Source: Mytilus edulis (lineage: Eukaryota; Mollusca; Bivalvia; Mytilida; Mytilidae). From it: 64,000 nucleotides of DNA. Position 1 is the stretch's first letter; each line of letters opens with the position of its first letter. The stretch covers positions 65,961,674 to 66,025,673 of the forward strand of contig NC_092350.1 of NCBI RefSeq assembly GCF_963676685.1, given 5' to 3'. Made by a program: the position numbers and the translations under genes. The notes beneath the pieces were generated by a model. That model was not told the origin of the DNA. It worked only from the letters and a program-made list of their open reading frames with translations, and did not search any database. Below, piece by piece: positions 44,645 to 56,330 of the stretch.

Positions 44645-46060
44645 GAATAGAAACTAGAGGCTCCAAGGAGCCTGTGTCGCTCATCTGCTATTTTTATTTA
44701 CAATTGATGCATGAAAGAGTTCAACCATTATACCTTTGTTTTAACTTCAGGTATTTAATGCATTTTACCCCTATGTTATATTTATATCCATGTGGGCCAT
44801 GTTGGTTGGCAAGCGGGGTCGAAGGACACATTTGGTAAACGAAAATCCCCTATGATGATAGTGGCCAAGTTTAGTTAAATTTGTCTCAGGAGTTTCTGAG
44901 ATTTTGGTAAAATTAAAATTACCAAAATTTACGAAAAATTGTTAAAAATTTACATTAACAGGCAATAACTCCTGTACGGGTCAATTGATAAATTAAATAA
45001 TTAGACATAATAAGACATACACCTTTATTTAGAGTCGGTATTACAAGTACAAACATAAGCTCTGAAGAGCTTTCAAAACCGACAGAGTAGCAAGTAAAAC
45101 AAAACATACATATCCAGTAATGCACACATAAATTAAACATATAAAGCAAGAGTTCATATCAGTATATAAACATGCAGCACACAATAATAGTCAAGATAAT
45201 AATCAAAAACTGCAAAACTTCCTTAACATTACAAATCAGGGGCAGCAACTTATTAACGTCTTGACTGAATTGTCTGAAAATTTCAGGGCAGATAGATCTT
45301 AACCTGAGGAATATAGTTTACTAATTGCAAGATTTGCTCTAAATCCTTTAGTTTCAGAGATATATGTCAAAAACTGCATTTTACAATATGTTCTATTTTA
45401 AGCAATGTCGGCAATGTTTGTTGTCAGGACACATTCTTTTTTAACTAAATACCATTATGATGATTTTGGCTAAGTTGGGTTGAAATTATTAAGGTAGTTT
45501 CAGAGGAGACGATTTTTTGTAAATTATTATAAAAATTAATTAAAAAATTGACTATGAGAGCGAAAATTCCATAAGGGGTCAACTGGCAATTTTGTTAATG
45601 TTGACACATTTGTAAATCTTACTTTGCTGAACATTATTTCTGTTTACACGTTATCTTTATCTATATTAATATTAGAGATAATAACCAAAAACTGCAACCC
45701 AACAACGGATTTTCTTATTGGTCTTAAAATTTCAGGGCAGATAGGACTAAACATGATGAACATTTTATAGGAGTAAGATATACTTTAAATGCTTTAGTTT
45801 CAGAGAAATACGCCAAAAACGGCATTTTACCCCTTTGTTTCATTTATAGCTATGGCGGCCATGTTGGTTAGCAGGCGGGGTCGTTAGACAGATTATTTAA
45901 ACAAGATACCTTTATGATGATTGTGCCAATTTTGATTAGATATGGCCTAGTAGTGTCAGAGAAGTTTGTTTGTAAAAGTTATCAGACGATGACGGACGAC
46001 GAAGACGAGTGATGACGACGGACGACGACGACGACGACTCGGCCCTTTTTGAGCCAGGTG
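44645..46060 (+). repeat. Long dispersed repeat (family D) ending in (GAC)n
   Basis: Starts 'ggctccaaggagcctgtgtc', contains diverged internal repeats of 'gcggggtcgaaggacaca', 'tatgatgattttggctaagt' and 'ccaaaaactgca', and ends with gacgacgacg repeats and 'gagccaggtgagataaaa'. Widely dispersed in bivalves (recalled). Confidence 0.6.
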
Positions 46061-46188
46061 AGATAAAAAGTTTTAAAAGGAGAAGTATAAAACAAATCTA
46101 GGGGAACTTGAATATTTAAGTGCATACGACACAGTTATTAAACCATTCAAAAACGACGATAAAAATTTAACAATATTGTTTAACTTAC

Positions 46189-46292
46189 TTTCACAGTTGA
46201 CTGTTTTGTTTCCAAGATTAAATTCATAAAACAAAGTTTTAGGCAAACAATCCTCTTCACGATCATAGCAATCTTCGTGGTTTTTACAACAC
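46189..46292 (-). CDS. sPLA2 gene 3, active-site exon with Asp-to-Glu change
   Basis: 104 nt, acceptor TTTCACAG, donor GAAA|GTAAGT. CCKNHEDCYDREEDCLPK then TVNCE. Open, but the residue after the catalytic His is Glu, and the exon is notably acidic (REED). Confidence 0.9.
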
Positions 46293-46317
46293 CTGTGAAA
46301 TAAAATGTAGTATAAAA

Positions 46318-47240
46318 TTGAGAATGGAAATGGGGAATATGTCAAAGAGACAACAACCCGACCATAGAACAGACAACACCAATGGGTCGTTAATGTAGCG
46401 AGGATTTCCCGCACCCAGAGGCGTCCTTCAGCTGGCCCCTATATAATTATATATACTATATAGATATAGGAAGATGTGGTGTGAGTGCCAATGAGACAAC
46501 TCTCCATACAAATAACAATTTAAAAAGAAAACCATTATAGGTTAAAGTACGGCCTTCAACACGGAGCCTTAGCTCACACCGAACAACAAGCTATAAAGGG
46601 CCCCAAAATAACTAGTGTAAAACCATTCAAACGGGAAAACCAACGGTCTAATCTATATAAACAAAACGAGAAACGAGAAACACGTATATATTACATAAAC
46701 AAACGACAACTACTGTACATCAGATTCCTGACTTAGGACAGGTGCAAACATTTGCAGCGGGATTAAACGTTTTAATGGATCCAAACCTTCTCCCTTTTTC
46801 TGAAACAATAGCATAACATCACAACAAATAAAAACATACGATAAAATATCAATTGGCAGACTTAACTCAATCAAAAAACGTATGATTAAACAATAAACGA
46901 ATAAATTTGATCTGCGATATCTGAATACAAATGCACAGTTAATTAAATATTAGAGACAACTAGTTCAGTGATAATAAATCCCATACTAAACTCCAAATTC
47001 TACACAAGAAACTAAAATTAAAAATAATACAAGACTAACAAAGGCCAGAGGCTCCTGACTTGGTACAGGCTCAAAAATGCGGCGGGGTTAAACATGTTTA
47101 TGAGATCTCAACCCTCCCCCTATACCTCTAGCCAATGTAGAAAAGTAAACGCATAACAATACGCACATTAAAATTCAGTTCAAGAGAAGTCTGATGTCAG
47201 AAGATGTAATCAAAGAACATAAACAAAATGAGAATAATAT
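46318..47240 (-). mobile_element. Penelope-like element 3' tail, split by a family A insertion
   Basis: 46318-46454 and 46964-47240 together match 25515-25910 and 61300-61705. Family A occupies 46455-46963. Confidence 0.8.
46455..46963 (+). repeat. Family A element, near complete, nested
   Basis: From 'ataggaagatgtggtgtgag' through 'acaacaagctataaagggcc', 'tcagattcctgacttaggac', 'attggcagacttaactcaat' to 'aaatttgatctgcgata'. About 509 bp; no coding frame. Confidence 0.8.
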
Positions 47241-47249
47241 AGTCCATAA

Positions 47250-48260
47250 ATAAGGGCAACAATAATACACCGCTGTTCGAAATTCATAAATCAATTGAGG
47301 AAAAACAATCCGGGCTACAAACTTAAACTGAAGGAAACACATCAAATGTAGTAGTGGGAGATATTATGGACATAATTGTGCAAATCGTGATACAAGCATG
47401 AAATTTGGTATAAAGGTTAACTAAATGATACTTATAAAAAATCCGCTGCTGGCCAGAAAAAAAAAATCATTTTTTCAAGATGGCCACCACACATTTTGAA
47501 AATGGCGAAATAACAAATTAGCCATTATTTGTTAATCCTTTGAAAGGTGTGTTATATGTAAAATCCATTGTTAAATTTGATAAAAAGAAAATGACAGTTC
47601 ATAAATTACGACTAGACAATACATTAATGAAACTTTAGGTGACTTCCGGTTTCAAAATGTCGGCTAACGAGTCAAAAATTTCGATTTATTTTACTTTCAA
47701 GCAATTTTACAAGGGATTTTAATCCTTGAAAGGTGTGTCATGTATAATCCAATGTAAGATATGATAAAACGTTAAAAACAGCTCCTTAGTACGACAAAAC
47801 AACACATTAAAGAAAAAAAATAGTGGTTTCCGGTTCCAAATTAGAGGCAAATACTTAAAAAATATTTTAATAATTTTCATCAACTTAACAAGTAATAACA
47901 CAAACATGAAATACAAGCATGAAATTTGGTATACAGGTGGACTAAACGATAATTAAAAGAAATAAGTGTGCTGGCCATAAAAAAATTTCCATTTTTTCAA
48001 GATGGCCACCGATCATTTTGCAAATGGCGTCATATCCAGAAGTAAATCTTTGAAAGTTGTGTTATAGGTATAATCCAATGTAAGGTTTTATTAAGCTTTA
48101 TATTACAGTTCTTAAAGTACAAAAAACAACACATAAATGACAAAAAAGAGTGATTTCCGGTTTCAAAATGGCGGCAACATTTTGGAAAACGTATTTTTTT
48201 TTATAATTTTCATCATTAAACTTAACAAGTGATATCACATTCTTTGTTAAGATTAAATGC
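47250..48260 (+). repeat. Family G and two family C copies
   Basis: 47255-47350 ('acaccgctgttcgaaattca') matches 55765-55850. 47390-47660 and 47915-48180 each hold 'caagcatgaaatttggtata', 'caagatggccacc' and 'ttccggtttcaaaatg'. 47700-47850 is a partial copy. Confidence 0.7.
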
Positions 48261-48329
48261 CTAGTTTTGTTAGAAAGACAGGTTCGGTATCTTAAAATTA
48301 TCGGACAGTAGCCAATAACAAAACTCGTA

Positions 48330-49840
48330 CAAGAAAGGACAGAACGGTAGCATTTACAGTCACCAACACAATAGGATATTTCGCCTCCTCATTTCAAAAG
48401 TTTCCGACAGGAGGATGCAACTTTAACGGCAGCCGAAGAAGTCCTCGATTTGTTTCTTTCATCCAACCCCAGTGTTCATGAATTGGTACATAAATTAGGC
48501 TGAGCCCAAACTTATCCTCCTTGATACGCTGCTCTTTGGATGTCCTCCGAAAACAAACTCTTTTAGGCGGAACTACATCACAATGCCGCTGCTTCCTTGG
48601 TAAAAATTTACATCGTGCCTCGTTAACAGCAAATAGTGATGTTGTTCTGTCATACATGATGCAAACAAATGCTTATTTTGTGTCCTTGTATGTGTCTTTA
48701 TACTTCAGCAAAGAAATAAGTACGTCCCTTACATGTTGAAATACTTCCCATGTCATCCAAACTTACCTAGTCCCTTAGTGTCACATGCACTGAATGTATG
48801 AATGAAAGGAAGAGCAGCTACACGAGGACCAAACGCATTTGATATATCACGTACAGGAAGCCATCAAAAGTCTTCATTCCTGCCAAAACCTATTCACAGT
48901 TTGTTCCACCATATTTTTGGAGTGCTGCAATTTTTAATACTACTACATCTGTGTCGGTGCTACCTTAAATTACCGTCGAACAACAATTTTCATAATCAGG
49001 CCGAACATGGACACAAATTCGTATATCTGCTTCTCCATGCTTACAAGGGATAGATGGAAAGTATCCTTATTAGTCTCTACAGAAGCATTTCTGTCGGCAA
49101 GACACTTCGTTTCATTGTCATCTTCATAGAGAAAACTACTCCAAAACCCAACTTTTGTCTTCTCACATCTAGCCTTTCAATGATCCATTTAGTAAATCTA
49201 ACACAATATCTACTCTTGAATACTTATCGATGCAATATTTTATTTAAGGCCGTATAACACAATTGCAAAATCATCCAATATTGTTCCCTACAAGGTGGCC
49301 TGGAATTATCCATTGCTGCTCTATCAACGATAAATGCGTTAGAATTTGGATCTGCAAATTGCAAAATGTTTCAAGTTTATCCATTTGCACCGATTTAATA
49401 CCACTGTTTAAAATGACATCCGAAGACAAAAACGGAGGAGCAGTTTGTCTTTATAGATTAAGAAATATTCCAAATCAATTTGTCCACTGCGACAAGAAAT
49501 AAAAGTCTAGAAAAGATATATCTAAGGTTCTCTAGCTTTGTTTTTTACAAAAACGTTTACAGTTTTATTTTACCGACATAATAGGAAGTTGTTCTTTTTG
49601 ATCTGTTTATAAGAAACCGGTTCTCCTTCGTTTTGTATTTGCTTCAAACGATCTACAAATTATTTGCCTTTGATCTTTTTAAAGAAATCCTTTTGTGTTC
49701 ATTAAGTCGTTCATCTATTATAGAATGCCTCAAACTACTAGATCTTGCAAATTCATCTGATAGTCTACTGACTTCTGGTCTAGCTATCATCAATACGTCT
49801 AAATGAGGGCTTCGGTTAAACCTTTGACAACACATCGCCC
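48330..49840. pseudogene. Coding-like but stop-ridden block, unrecognised
   Basis: Base composition is less A+T-rich than the flanks, and both strands have runs without stops (plus 48802-49053, 49054-49257, 49263-49502; minus around 49000-49110, with LADRNASVETNK and SMEKQIYEFVSM). The minus strand gives the more protein-like residues but many stops. Probably a dead transposon or retrogene. No family identified. Confidence 0.35.
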
Positions 49841-50985
49841 TTTACAATTGCATTATTCTGTTTTTGTCTGATCAATTGTGTTATAAGAAAAAATATTTTC
49901 TGGTCTTACGTACAATAAAATTATCATTTTCAAAATCAATTGCCACCTGTGGGTGACTTAAGAGAAGGAAAGCCATATCTCGGAGAAGGTCGGTCGCGAT
50001 CGAGAATATGTTACACGATCAAGACATAAATGAATACAGTATCATGCTTTATACGGACTGTTTGTACAAAATCTGACTCATGAAATGAGCATACTACCAA
50101 ATTCACAAGAAGTTCTTATTTTATAATTTAACGCCAGGAATTGAACTGTGGTAGAGATGACTATATTTTCTTACGCCAGTCTATCAAATCATTGAACGTC
50201 ACAGAGTCATGACATGATTATAATTTCTGTGTTTAGCTTTCTTAAGCCGATATATACCTTTCAAGCTAAAACACATAGAGTTATCTGATGCGCGTGTCTA
50301 GTCCTAGGTACATTTGAACATACATACAAGAATATGCCGTTCTATGTGTTGCAATACTGTTTTTAGTGAGGAAACATGACACATGTGTCCATCTACCTTC
50401 ACGTTATATATCACCCAGAATTTTATAACAAGTCATTTCAATGTGAAATCCACCTTACAATCCTTTGTACAAATCAGTCAATTCCCACTGAATATCCATT
50501 ACCAAAAGTGGCTGATCTGCCGTTACTATCGATGTTTTTCTCGTTTTTACCACATTTTCCGTCTTATCCATCAAATACCTGATTATTGCAACTGAATGGG
50601 CTTGTTTTTAAACAGTGGCATCATAGATTTTACACTTACTTGCTTTTTAGAGTAATGAGATGAACTATGATTTATACCAGTTTGCCCTGGTAGTGCATAC
50701 AAATCACTCATTATGTCTATAAATAGTTTGCGCATGCGCAAAATTGTTAAATCATATGTGTCATAACCTTGGAAAATGTTATCAAACCAGATCATAATAT
50801 CATTGAAAATCCCAAATGACTTATTTTATATTAAATAGTTGAAATATTTTTAAATGAATTTTGTCACATTTTCGCGCATGCGCAAACCCTGTATGTGTGA
50901 AATATTCATGTCTAGTGAATTATTCACATGTGAGGAAGGTAGCTACCAAACCTGACAGTAGTTTTTCACTAAAAGAAGGTAAACG
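49841..50985. other. Gene 3 intron, two NRF1-like palindromes
   Basis: TGCGCATGCGC occurs at about 50731 and 50873 (as CGCGCATGCGC). No exon supported. Confidence 0.35.
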
Positions 50986-50989
50986 AAAA

Positions 50990-51170
50990 GTTTTCCTGAA
51001 ATCAGTATTTTCAAACTGAAAAAACAGCCATTTTAGAAAACGGCGGTGGCCATCTTGAAAAAATGATTTTTTTTAATGGCCAGCAGTTGTTTTTTTAAAA
51101 GTATATAATAATGATGCTTTGTGGTAGTTTTCATGCTTGTATCATCATTTGCACAATTCCCTCGATTTTG
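50990..51170 (-). repeat. Family C copy, inverted
   Basis: Minus: 'tacaagcatgaaaactacca', 'ttttcaagatggccaccgcc'. Confidence 0.65.
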
Positions 51171-52107
51171 CCTGCTAATATCCTCCACTATAGGAGGTAA
51201 ATAATGAAATAACAGCAACACAACACTAAAATGTTTAATTCAAAGAATATCTCCAAATATATTAATGAGAATTGCGATAGGGTTGATTTAATAATGGAAA
51301 AAAACTTTTTTTCTTAAATGAAAATAAATGGACATTTTCGAAGAATACTATAGTTTTTAATTTCTGTGTTATTTAGGTCTCTGGTGGGTGAAAGTTGTCT
51401 CATCGGCAATCGTACCACATCTTTTATTTTATAAAGAATAATAGATGAGTAAACAAAATACAGAAATAAGGACTCTCACTTTCCATTCTCTTTAAGAATT
51501 GAAAAATTATATGATATAAATCGATCGAAGATATTTACAAAACTGTCTGTTTTGTTATTGATATAATTATCTCTTACTATGTTAAAGAGATATTGTAATG
51601 TCCCTTCTGTGTTAAAGATTTCTCAATGATTATACATTTGTTCATAACTTCAGACTAATGTGATATTTTTTTCACTGCATTTCTTGTGGACCAATTATAT
51701 TTTCACTTATGTTTGTAACAAATTCTTCGTATTGTCGAACAGGACTCTTATCTGAAACCAATATTGAACCAAATCTGCAATTTGATGCATTGAAACAAAG
51801 TTTTGGTATGTTTCGTCACGAAAAATAGGGTATGTTGTAGTTGGGCAGACATTTTTTTTCTACATTGGCTACCTATGTAAGTGTACAGATTGTTGATATC
51901 TGATTTATCACTTGGTGCGTTTTTCCGGAATGTTTTGCTTATTGCAAGTAGTGTTATATCTTAACTGCGACTATCCTTTCATATAACGTTTTTTTATTAT
52001 TTATTTTTATATTCTTCTAAATGAATTACAACTCTACGACATACTTTCATCTTAGTCGGTTAACCAGGTTTATTTCGCAACAAATACATCAGCTTTATGA
52101 TAATATA

Positions 52108-52400
52108 AAAAAGAAGATGTGGTATGATTGCCAATGAGACAACTGTCCACAAGAGACCAAAATGACACAGACATTAACAACTATAGGCCACCGTACGGCC
52201 TTCAACAATGCGCAAAGCCCATACCGCATAGTCAGCTATAAAAGGCCCCGATAAGACAATGTAAAACCATTCAAACGAGAAAACTAACGGCCTTATTTAT
52301 ATAAAAAAAATGAACGAAAAACAAATATGTAACACATAAACAAACGACAACCACTGAATTACAGGCTCCTGACTTGGGACTGGCACATACATAAATAGAT
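52108..52400 (+). repeat. Family A-type repeat copy
   Basis: 'aagatgtggtatgattgcca', 'ccgtacggccttcaacaatg', 'gcaaagcccataccgcatag', 'ctgaattacaggctcctgac'. About 115 bp from the calcium-loop exon of gene 3. A fragment ('caacaatgaccaaagcccat') recurs at 53235. Confidence 0.75.
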
Positions 52401-52516
52401 AATACTGCTTCAAGCTGTTGAAATTAGTTTTTTATAAACCTGGGACGAATACGAAATATAATGCAATCATATCGTATGCGATTTATTGTTAAACTGTATC
52501 ATTCGTGCATACTTAC

Positions 52517-52666
52517 TGGTCCACATCATCTAGTGGGTCGCTTTCACCAGACTTTCAACAATAACATCATAGTTTAAAAGTGCAGTGGCTCGATCTTTTC
52601 CAAAATGATATTTTATTTGATATTCAAGCTGCTGTAAAGCTCTCTTATGTCTCAGAGTTCTGGCCT
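52517..52666 (-). pseudogene. sPLA2 gene 3, calcium-loop exon, frameshifted
   Basis: Acceptor CATTGCAG and donor CA|GTAAGT intact. Starts EARTLRHKR|ALQQLEYQIK normally. One base is missing near 52566-52568, and the frame then meets TAG about ten codons later. A Gly codon of the loop is also mutated to TGA in the compensated frame. Confidence 0.88.
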
Positions 52667-53108
52667 CTGCAATGAAATTGACCATTATATATGTTTACAT
52701 AGAACAAAGAATATTTGAATTATAACTTGATACTAATGTTTACCTTTGCACATTTGTTGTTTTGATTTTGTTTTTATTTTATTTGAAATATGTTTTATGG
52801 CATACAATGTAAAAAACATATAAACCAACCACAGTCGTGGATCAACCAATGTCAGTTTAAGCAACAACTTATATATATTTCCCCCATTTGTCTTTCCTTA
52901 GTTAAAGTTAAAATATACTAACGACTTAAATGAACATGGGGGTCTTTGAGAATAGAGAATAGTCATGTTTACTGTTACTGCACTAGCTTACCAATCTACA
53001 GTATAACAACGCTCACCTGTATGAGTTATCGGAATTAGGCTGTAACACCTGTGTAAAGGCCCCGAACTGACTACATGTATTTCTATTCTCAACCTACAGT
53101 TTACGTAC

Positions 53109-53157
53109 CTCCTTTATAACTGTACACCATTATACACATTAAGCATGCAGCAATATT
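53109..53157 (-). CDS. sPLA2 gene 3, signal exon duplicate a
   Basis: NIAACLMCIMVYSYKG. Its acceptor reads TTTAAG instead of TTTCAG, so copy b is probably preferred. Confidence 0.6.
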
Positions 53158-53342
53158 CTTAAATTTAAAAAAATGTTTTTTTTACCGTTTAAGTATCCTT
53201 GTTTGGTTTTAGATGTGTTCATATTTTATACGGCCTACAACAATGACCAAAGCCCATACCACATAGTCGTCAGCTGTAACACCTGTGTAAAGGCCCCGAA
53301 ATGATTAAATTTATTTCTATTTTAAACCTACAGTTTACGTAC

Positions 53343-53391
53343 CTCCTTTATAACTGTACACCATTATACAAATTAAGCATGCAGCAATATT
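53343..53391 (-). CDS. sPLA2 gene 3, signal exon duplicate b
   Basis: NIAACLICIMVYSYKG with acceptor ATTTCAG and donor GGAG|GTACGT. Both sites are consensus. Confidence 0.65.
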
Positions 53392-53590
53392 CTGAAATTT
53401 AAAAAAATATACATATGAAAATAGGCTATGCAAATGACGAGATAAATCTTTCACCGAATTAGAATAATTACGTAACATGTATGTTTCACGAGAATCTGTT
53501 AGTTTGATTTGCTGATAACAATTGCGCGTCATTCGAAAACAAATCTTACTTTCGTGATGACTCGTGCTTTCACAAAATAAAGAACACACT

Positions 53591-53655
53591 TTAAGTAGTT
53601 CTTCCGTTATCTTACTGTGACTGTGACACAGTAAGATAACAGAAAAACTACTTAA
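53591..53655. repeat. Foldback palindrome P4
   Basis: 'ttaagtagttcttccgttat' then 'cttactgtg', mirrored by 'cacagtaagataacagaaaa'. Arms about 30 bp. Confidence 0.85.
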
Positions 53656-53690
53656 GACTTTTTTCACGGTTTTATTAGCATAACAATATA

Positions 53691-53850
53691 ATTATAAGAA
53701 ATGAATGTTCTTTTTGTAATTTTATTGGTGTGTTAAAGTGTTGATCGTGCATACATATTTAAAATGAAGCGCGAAACATACAAAATGTGCTTCGTTCAAC
53801 ACTGAAACTCCACTAAAAGAATTACAAAAAGAAGCATTCATTTCTTAATA
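53691..53850. repeat. Foldback palindrome P5
   Basis: Ends 'attataagaaatgaatg' and 'cattcatttcttaataa'; arms of about 75 bp with mismatches. Shares the TTATAAGAAATGA terminus with P6. Confidence 0.75.
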
Positions 53851-54255
53851 AAGTACAATAAATGATTTGTTCTTCATAATTTAAAAAAAATCAAAAACAT
53901 TTTTTATTGATATTTCTACAGTAACTATGAATATAATTCAGTTTACACTTATTTCATAAGTTATCTTGATGATTGCTCTTTTTAAACATGCATGTCTAAA
54001 TAAGAACAATGAGATGATTCGAATAAAAAAGTAAAATAACAAAAAATAATCAACTCCAATTAAAATTCAATGCGGAAAGTTCCATATCAAATGTCAAAGT
54101 TAAAAGTTCAAAGACATCAAACGAATGAAAAATAAACAATAATAAAATGCAAGTGTGTTGGTGCATACAAGTTACATACATCATATACATTAAACAGGTT
54201 TAAGAGAATTGAAAATTCCTAGGAAATGTTCTGACCTGAAGATCATTGATTATAT

Positions 54256-54303
54256 AAATTCATGAATTGCCAAATTCTCCCACTAATTTAATTGAAACTG
54301 TCT
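54256..54303 (-). pseudogene. sPLA2 gene 3, candidate upstream exon with stop
   Basis: Donor CTTCAG|GTCAG. Aligns with 10858-10907; the compatible frame reads IYIINDLQ after a TGA. Confidence 0.4.
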
Positions 54304-54607
54304 TTTTTTTGGTTGTTGCTCTTGTGGTACTATTTAAAACGATTCGTTTTTGTAAGTTAACATATAGTTCAATCTTGTTATTCCTCGTTTGGTTCCTCTA
54401 TGGGTAATTCCAAACAAAATGAATTCCACAAATATCCTACGAAAATGATATTATTCAATTGAGAAAAAGCAAGATATTCAGCCACCAAAAGCAGGATGTT
54501 GAAATCAGATATCCATCAAATAGTTAGAGCTAATATCTGTAAACCAAACGGCTTCAACAAAAGACTCGTAAGTGACACTCGATCTTGATACTATATTAAG
54601 TTACTCA

Positions 54608-54639
54608 CACGTAAAAACTGCATAATTGGACCCTTTTCG
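54608..54639 (-). CDS. sPLA2 gene 3, candidate 5' mini-exon
   Basis: 32 nt, acceptor AATAGCAG, donor TTTTTACGT|GTGAGT. Best frame RKGSNYAVFT. Confidence 0.4.
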
Positions 54640-55760
54640 TCTGCTATTTGATAAAAAGATATGCAATATATAAACGAATTCAAAGGCCGTCTTGTAAATA
54701 ACACTGCTATTTTCAGACTTATCTAGACTTCTACTGACATTGTGTATATATACAGGTCAAACTAACCTAATTTGCATAACAGTTGCAATGTACATGTTTG
54801 TCATAATGTCAAAAGATGACGTTAAATTATACGATGCATGTTAGAGGTAACTGTTTCGATTATGACATCTGTTCTGTCTACTTACAATTTATTAAGGATA
54901 TACATTAAGTAAGTGGATTTTTATATAAGTCGAACCGATGACGGGATAGCTCTACAATACGATGAAATTTTACATATAATATTTAATAACGATATCGGAA
55001 TATTGGTGTATGTATTAAGCCAAAACTTTACAGAAAGATCTGATAATATTAAAAAACCGGCACTGCTAAAAAAAAACTGTCAAACTGTGCTGGCTTGAAT
55101 TAAATTTGTATTAGGGTAAGTTGATTCAATCATACGTTTTATATTGTTTCTTAGATAGTTAAAGGCAAATAATGTTTAAAAGAATACATAATAAATCATA
55201 ATGTCATGAAAGTGTAAACATTCTAATTTGTGAGCTATGAACATCAAGTAGTTCGTGCATTAATCTGAGTAGGTTTTAAAAAGTTTCGAAAAAATATACG
55301 TTACTTTCCTGTGTGTCTACTCTTTTAATTTTACTTTCTCCCTTTGTTCTGTGTTCCAATTCCCACAAGTTTTGCGAGGCTTATTGAAAGATGTTCATTA
55401 TTTCACTTATATATATTTGTAATTGATTTATTTTTAATTCGTTACAACATTCATAAGTTTAAAAGACTGTTGCTCAATCGTGTATTACAGATATGTACTT
55501 TTTTCGTTTTTTTTAAATATTATATACTTATATAAAGTACCTTTCATAATTTTATAATAAAAAAATATTTATCTACATTTCTGTAAGTGTCTATTCAACG
55601 ACCTTTCCAACCAGAAAGGGAAGCCCTTTTGACACAAAATAATCTTGCGATTATGTAGTCGGAAAACTGTAGTATGGTAATTATTGTAGTTTGTTTAATG
55701 CTGTGTAAAGTGTGTTCACATTTAACGTTATGTAAGGTATACAGTGTATTACAAATAAAG
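54640..55760. other. Intergenic between sPLA2 genes 3 and 4
   Basis: No gene recognised. 54725-54900 resembles 11520-11700 upstream of gene 1 ('acttctactgac', 'caatatacatgtttgt'-type blocks, 'tgttctgtcta'), so this flank was duplicated with the gene. Confidence 0.5.
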
Positions 55761-55764
55761 GCAA

Positions 55765-56110
55765 CAGTAGTATACCGCTGTTCAAAACTCATAAATCCAC
55801 AGACAAAAAACTAAATCGGGGTAACAAAATAAAACTGAGGGAAACGCATTAAATATAAGAGGAGAACAATGACACAACATTAAAATGTAACACACACAGA
55901 AACGGACTAAGCATAAGACAAAATCATATGAGAAAAACAAATATAACATCAAAACCAAATACATGAATTTGGGATAGATAAGTACCGTGACACGTCTTAT
56001 AGTAATGTGAATTCACACTCAAAAATAAGAGAAAACAAACGACACAACGGAAACACAGCGTTAAAATGTAACACACACAAAAACGAACTATAATATAACA
56101 ATGGCCATAT
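55765..56110 (+). repeat. Dispersed repeat family G, two partial copies
   Basis: 'gtagtataccgctgttcaaa', 'aaactgagggaaacgcatta', 'taaaatgtaacacacacaga', the last repeated at 56072. Confidence 0.65.
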
Positions 56111-56239
56111 TACAATTGTGTTTCATGTGACATCTGTAGTCAGTCTGTCCGGCATGAATAAGGTGTTTTAATTTATATTCCGTAGCCACTTAGGTGCCAA
56201 AGATGAAATATAGAATATTTCTGTGCGCGACTGTTTATC

Positions 56240-56330
56240 TTGAATTTCAAATATAAGTCTTTGAGTGTTGTTCTTGATGAAGTAAATCCAGAAAAGCTCT
56301 TCGTAACGAGTTACTTTTATTTCATTTTTT
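56240..56330 (+). ncRNA. Decayed solo copy of the 350-bp retrozyme family
   Basis: 'ttcttgatgaagtaaatcca' and 'gaaaagctcttcg' match the hammerhead region of the array, but the core starts UUGAUGA and stem I no longer pairs. Confidence 0.6.

Larger units (their letters stand above)
38291..53391 (-). pseudogene. Secreted phospholipase A2, gene 3 of the array, damaged
   Basis: Exons on minus: 53343-53391 and its duplicate 53109-53157 (signal), 52517-52666 (propeptide and calcium loop), 46189-46292 (active site), 38291-38424 (3' end); candidate 5' exons at 54256-54303 and 54608-54639. Breaks: the calcium-loop exon is 150 nt instead of 151, with one base missing in the codon just before the first loop cysteine (near 52566-52568). 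Read as is, it loses both loop cysteines and hits a stop within the exon; in the compensated frame one Gly codon is itself a TGA. The active-site exon reads CCKNHEDCYDR: the metal-binding Asp after the catalytic His is Glu. The upstream exon also has a stop. The 3' exon is intact. Introns are 7.8 and 6.2 kb, swollen with repeats. Best explained as a decaying paralogue; a lncRNA or exon-skipped product cannot be excluded. Confidence 0.8.
53036..53405. repeat. 235-bp-offset tandem duplication containing the signal exon
   Basis: 53036-53170 and 53271-53405 align ('gctgtaacacctgtgtaaag', 'cagtttacgtacctccttta'). Each copy holds one signal exon. Confidence 0.85.

Noticed and set aside
54913-55098. 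61-codon plus-strand frame and many other 60-90-codon frames in the intergenic stretches.
   Set aside because: Length expected by chance in 64 kb, no domain signature, no conserved counterpart in the duplicated flanks.
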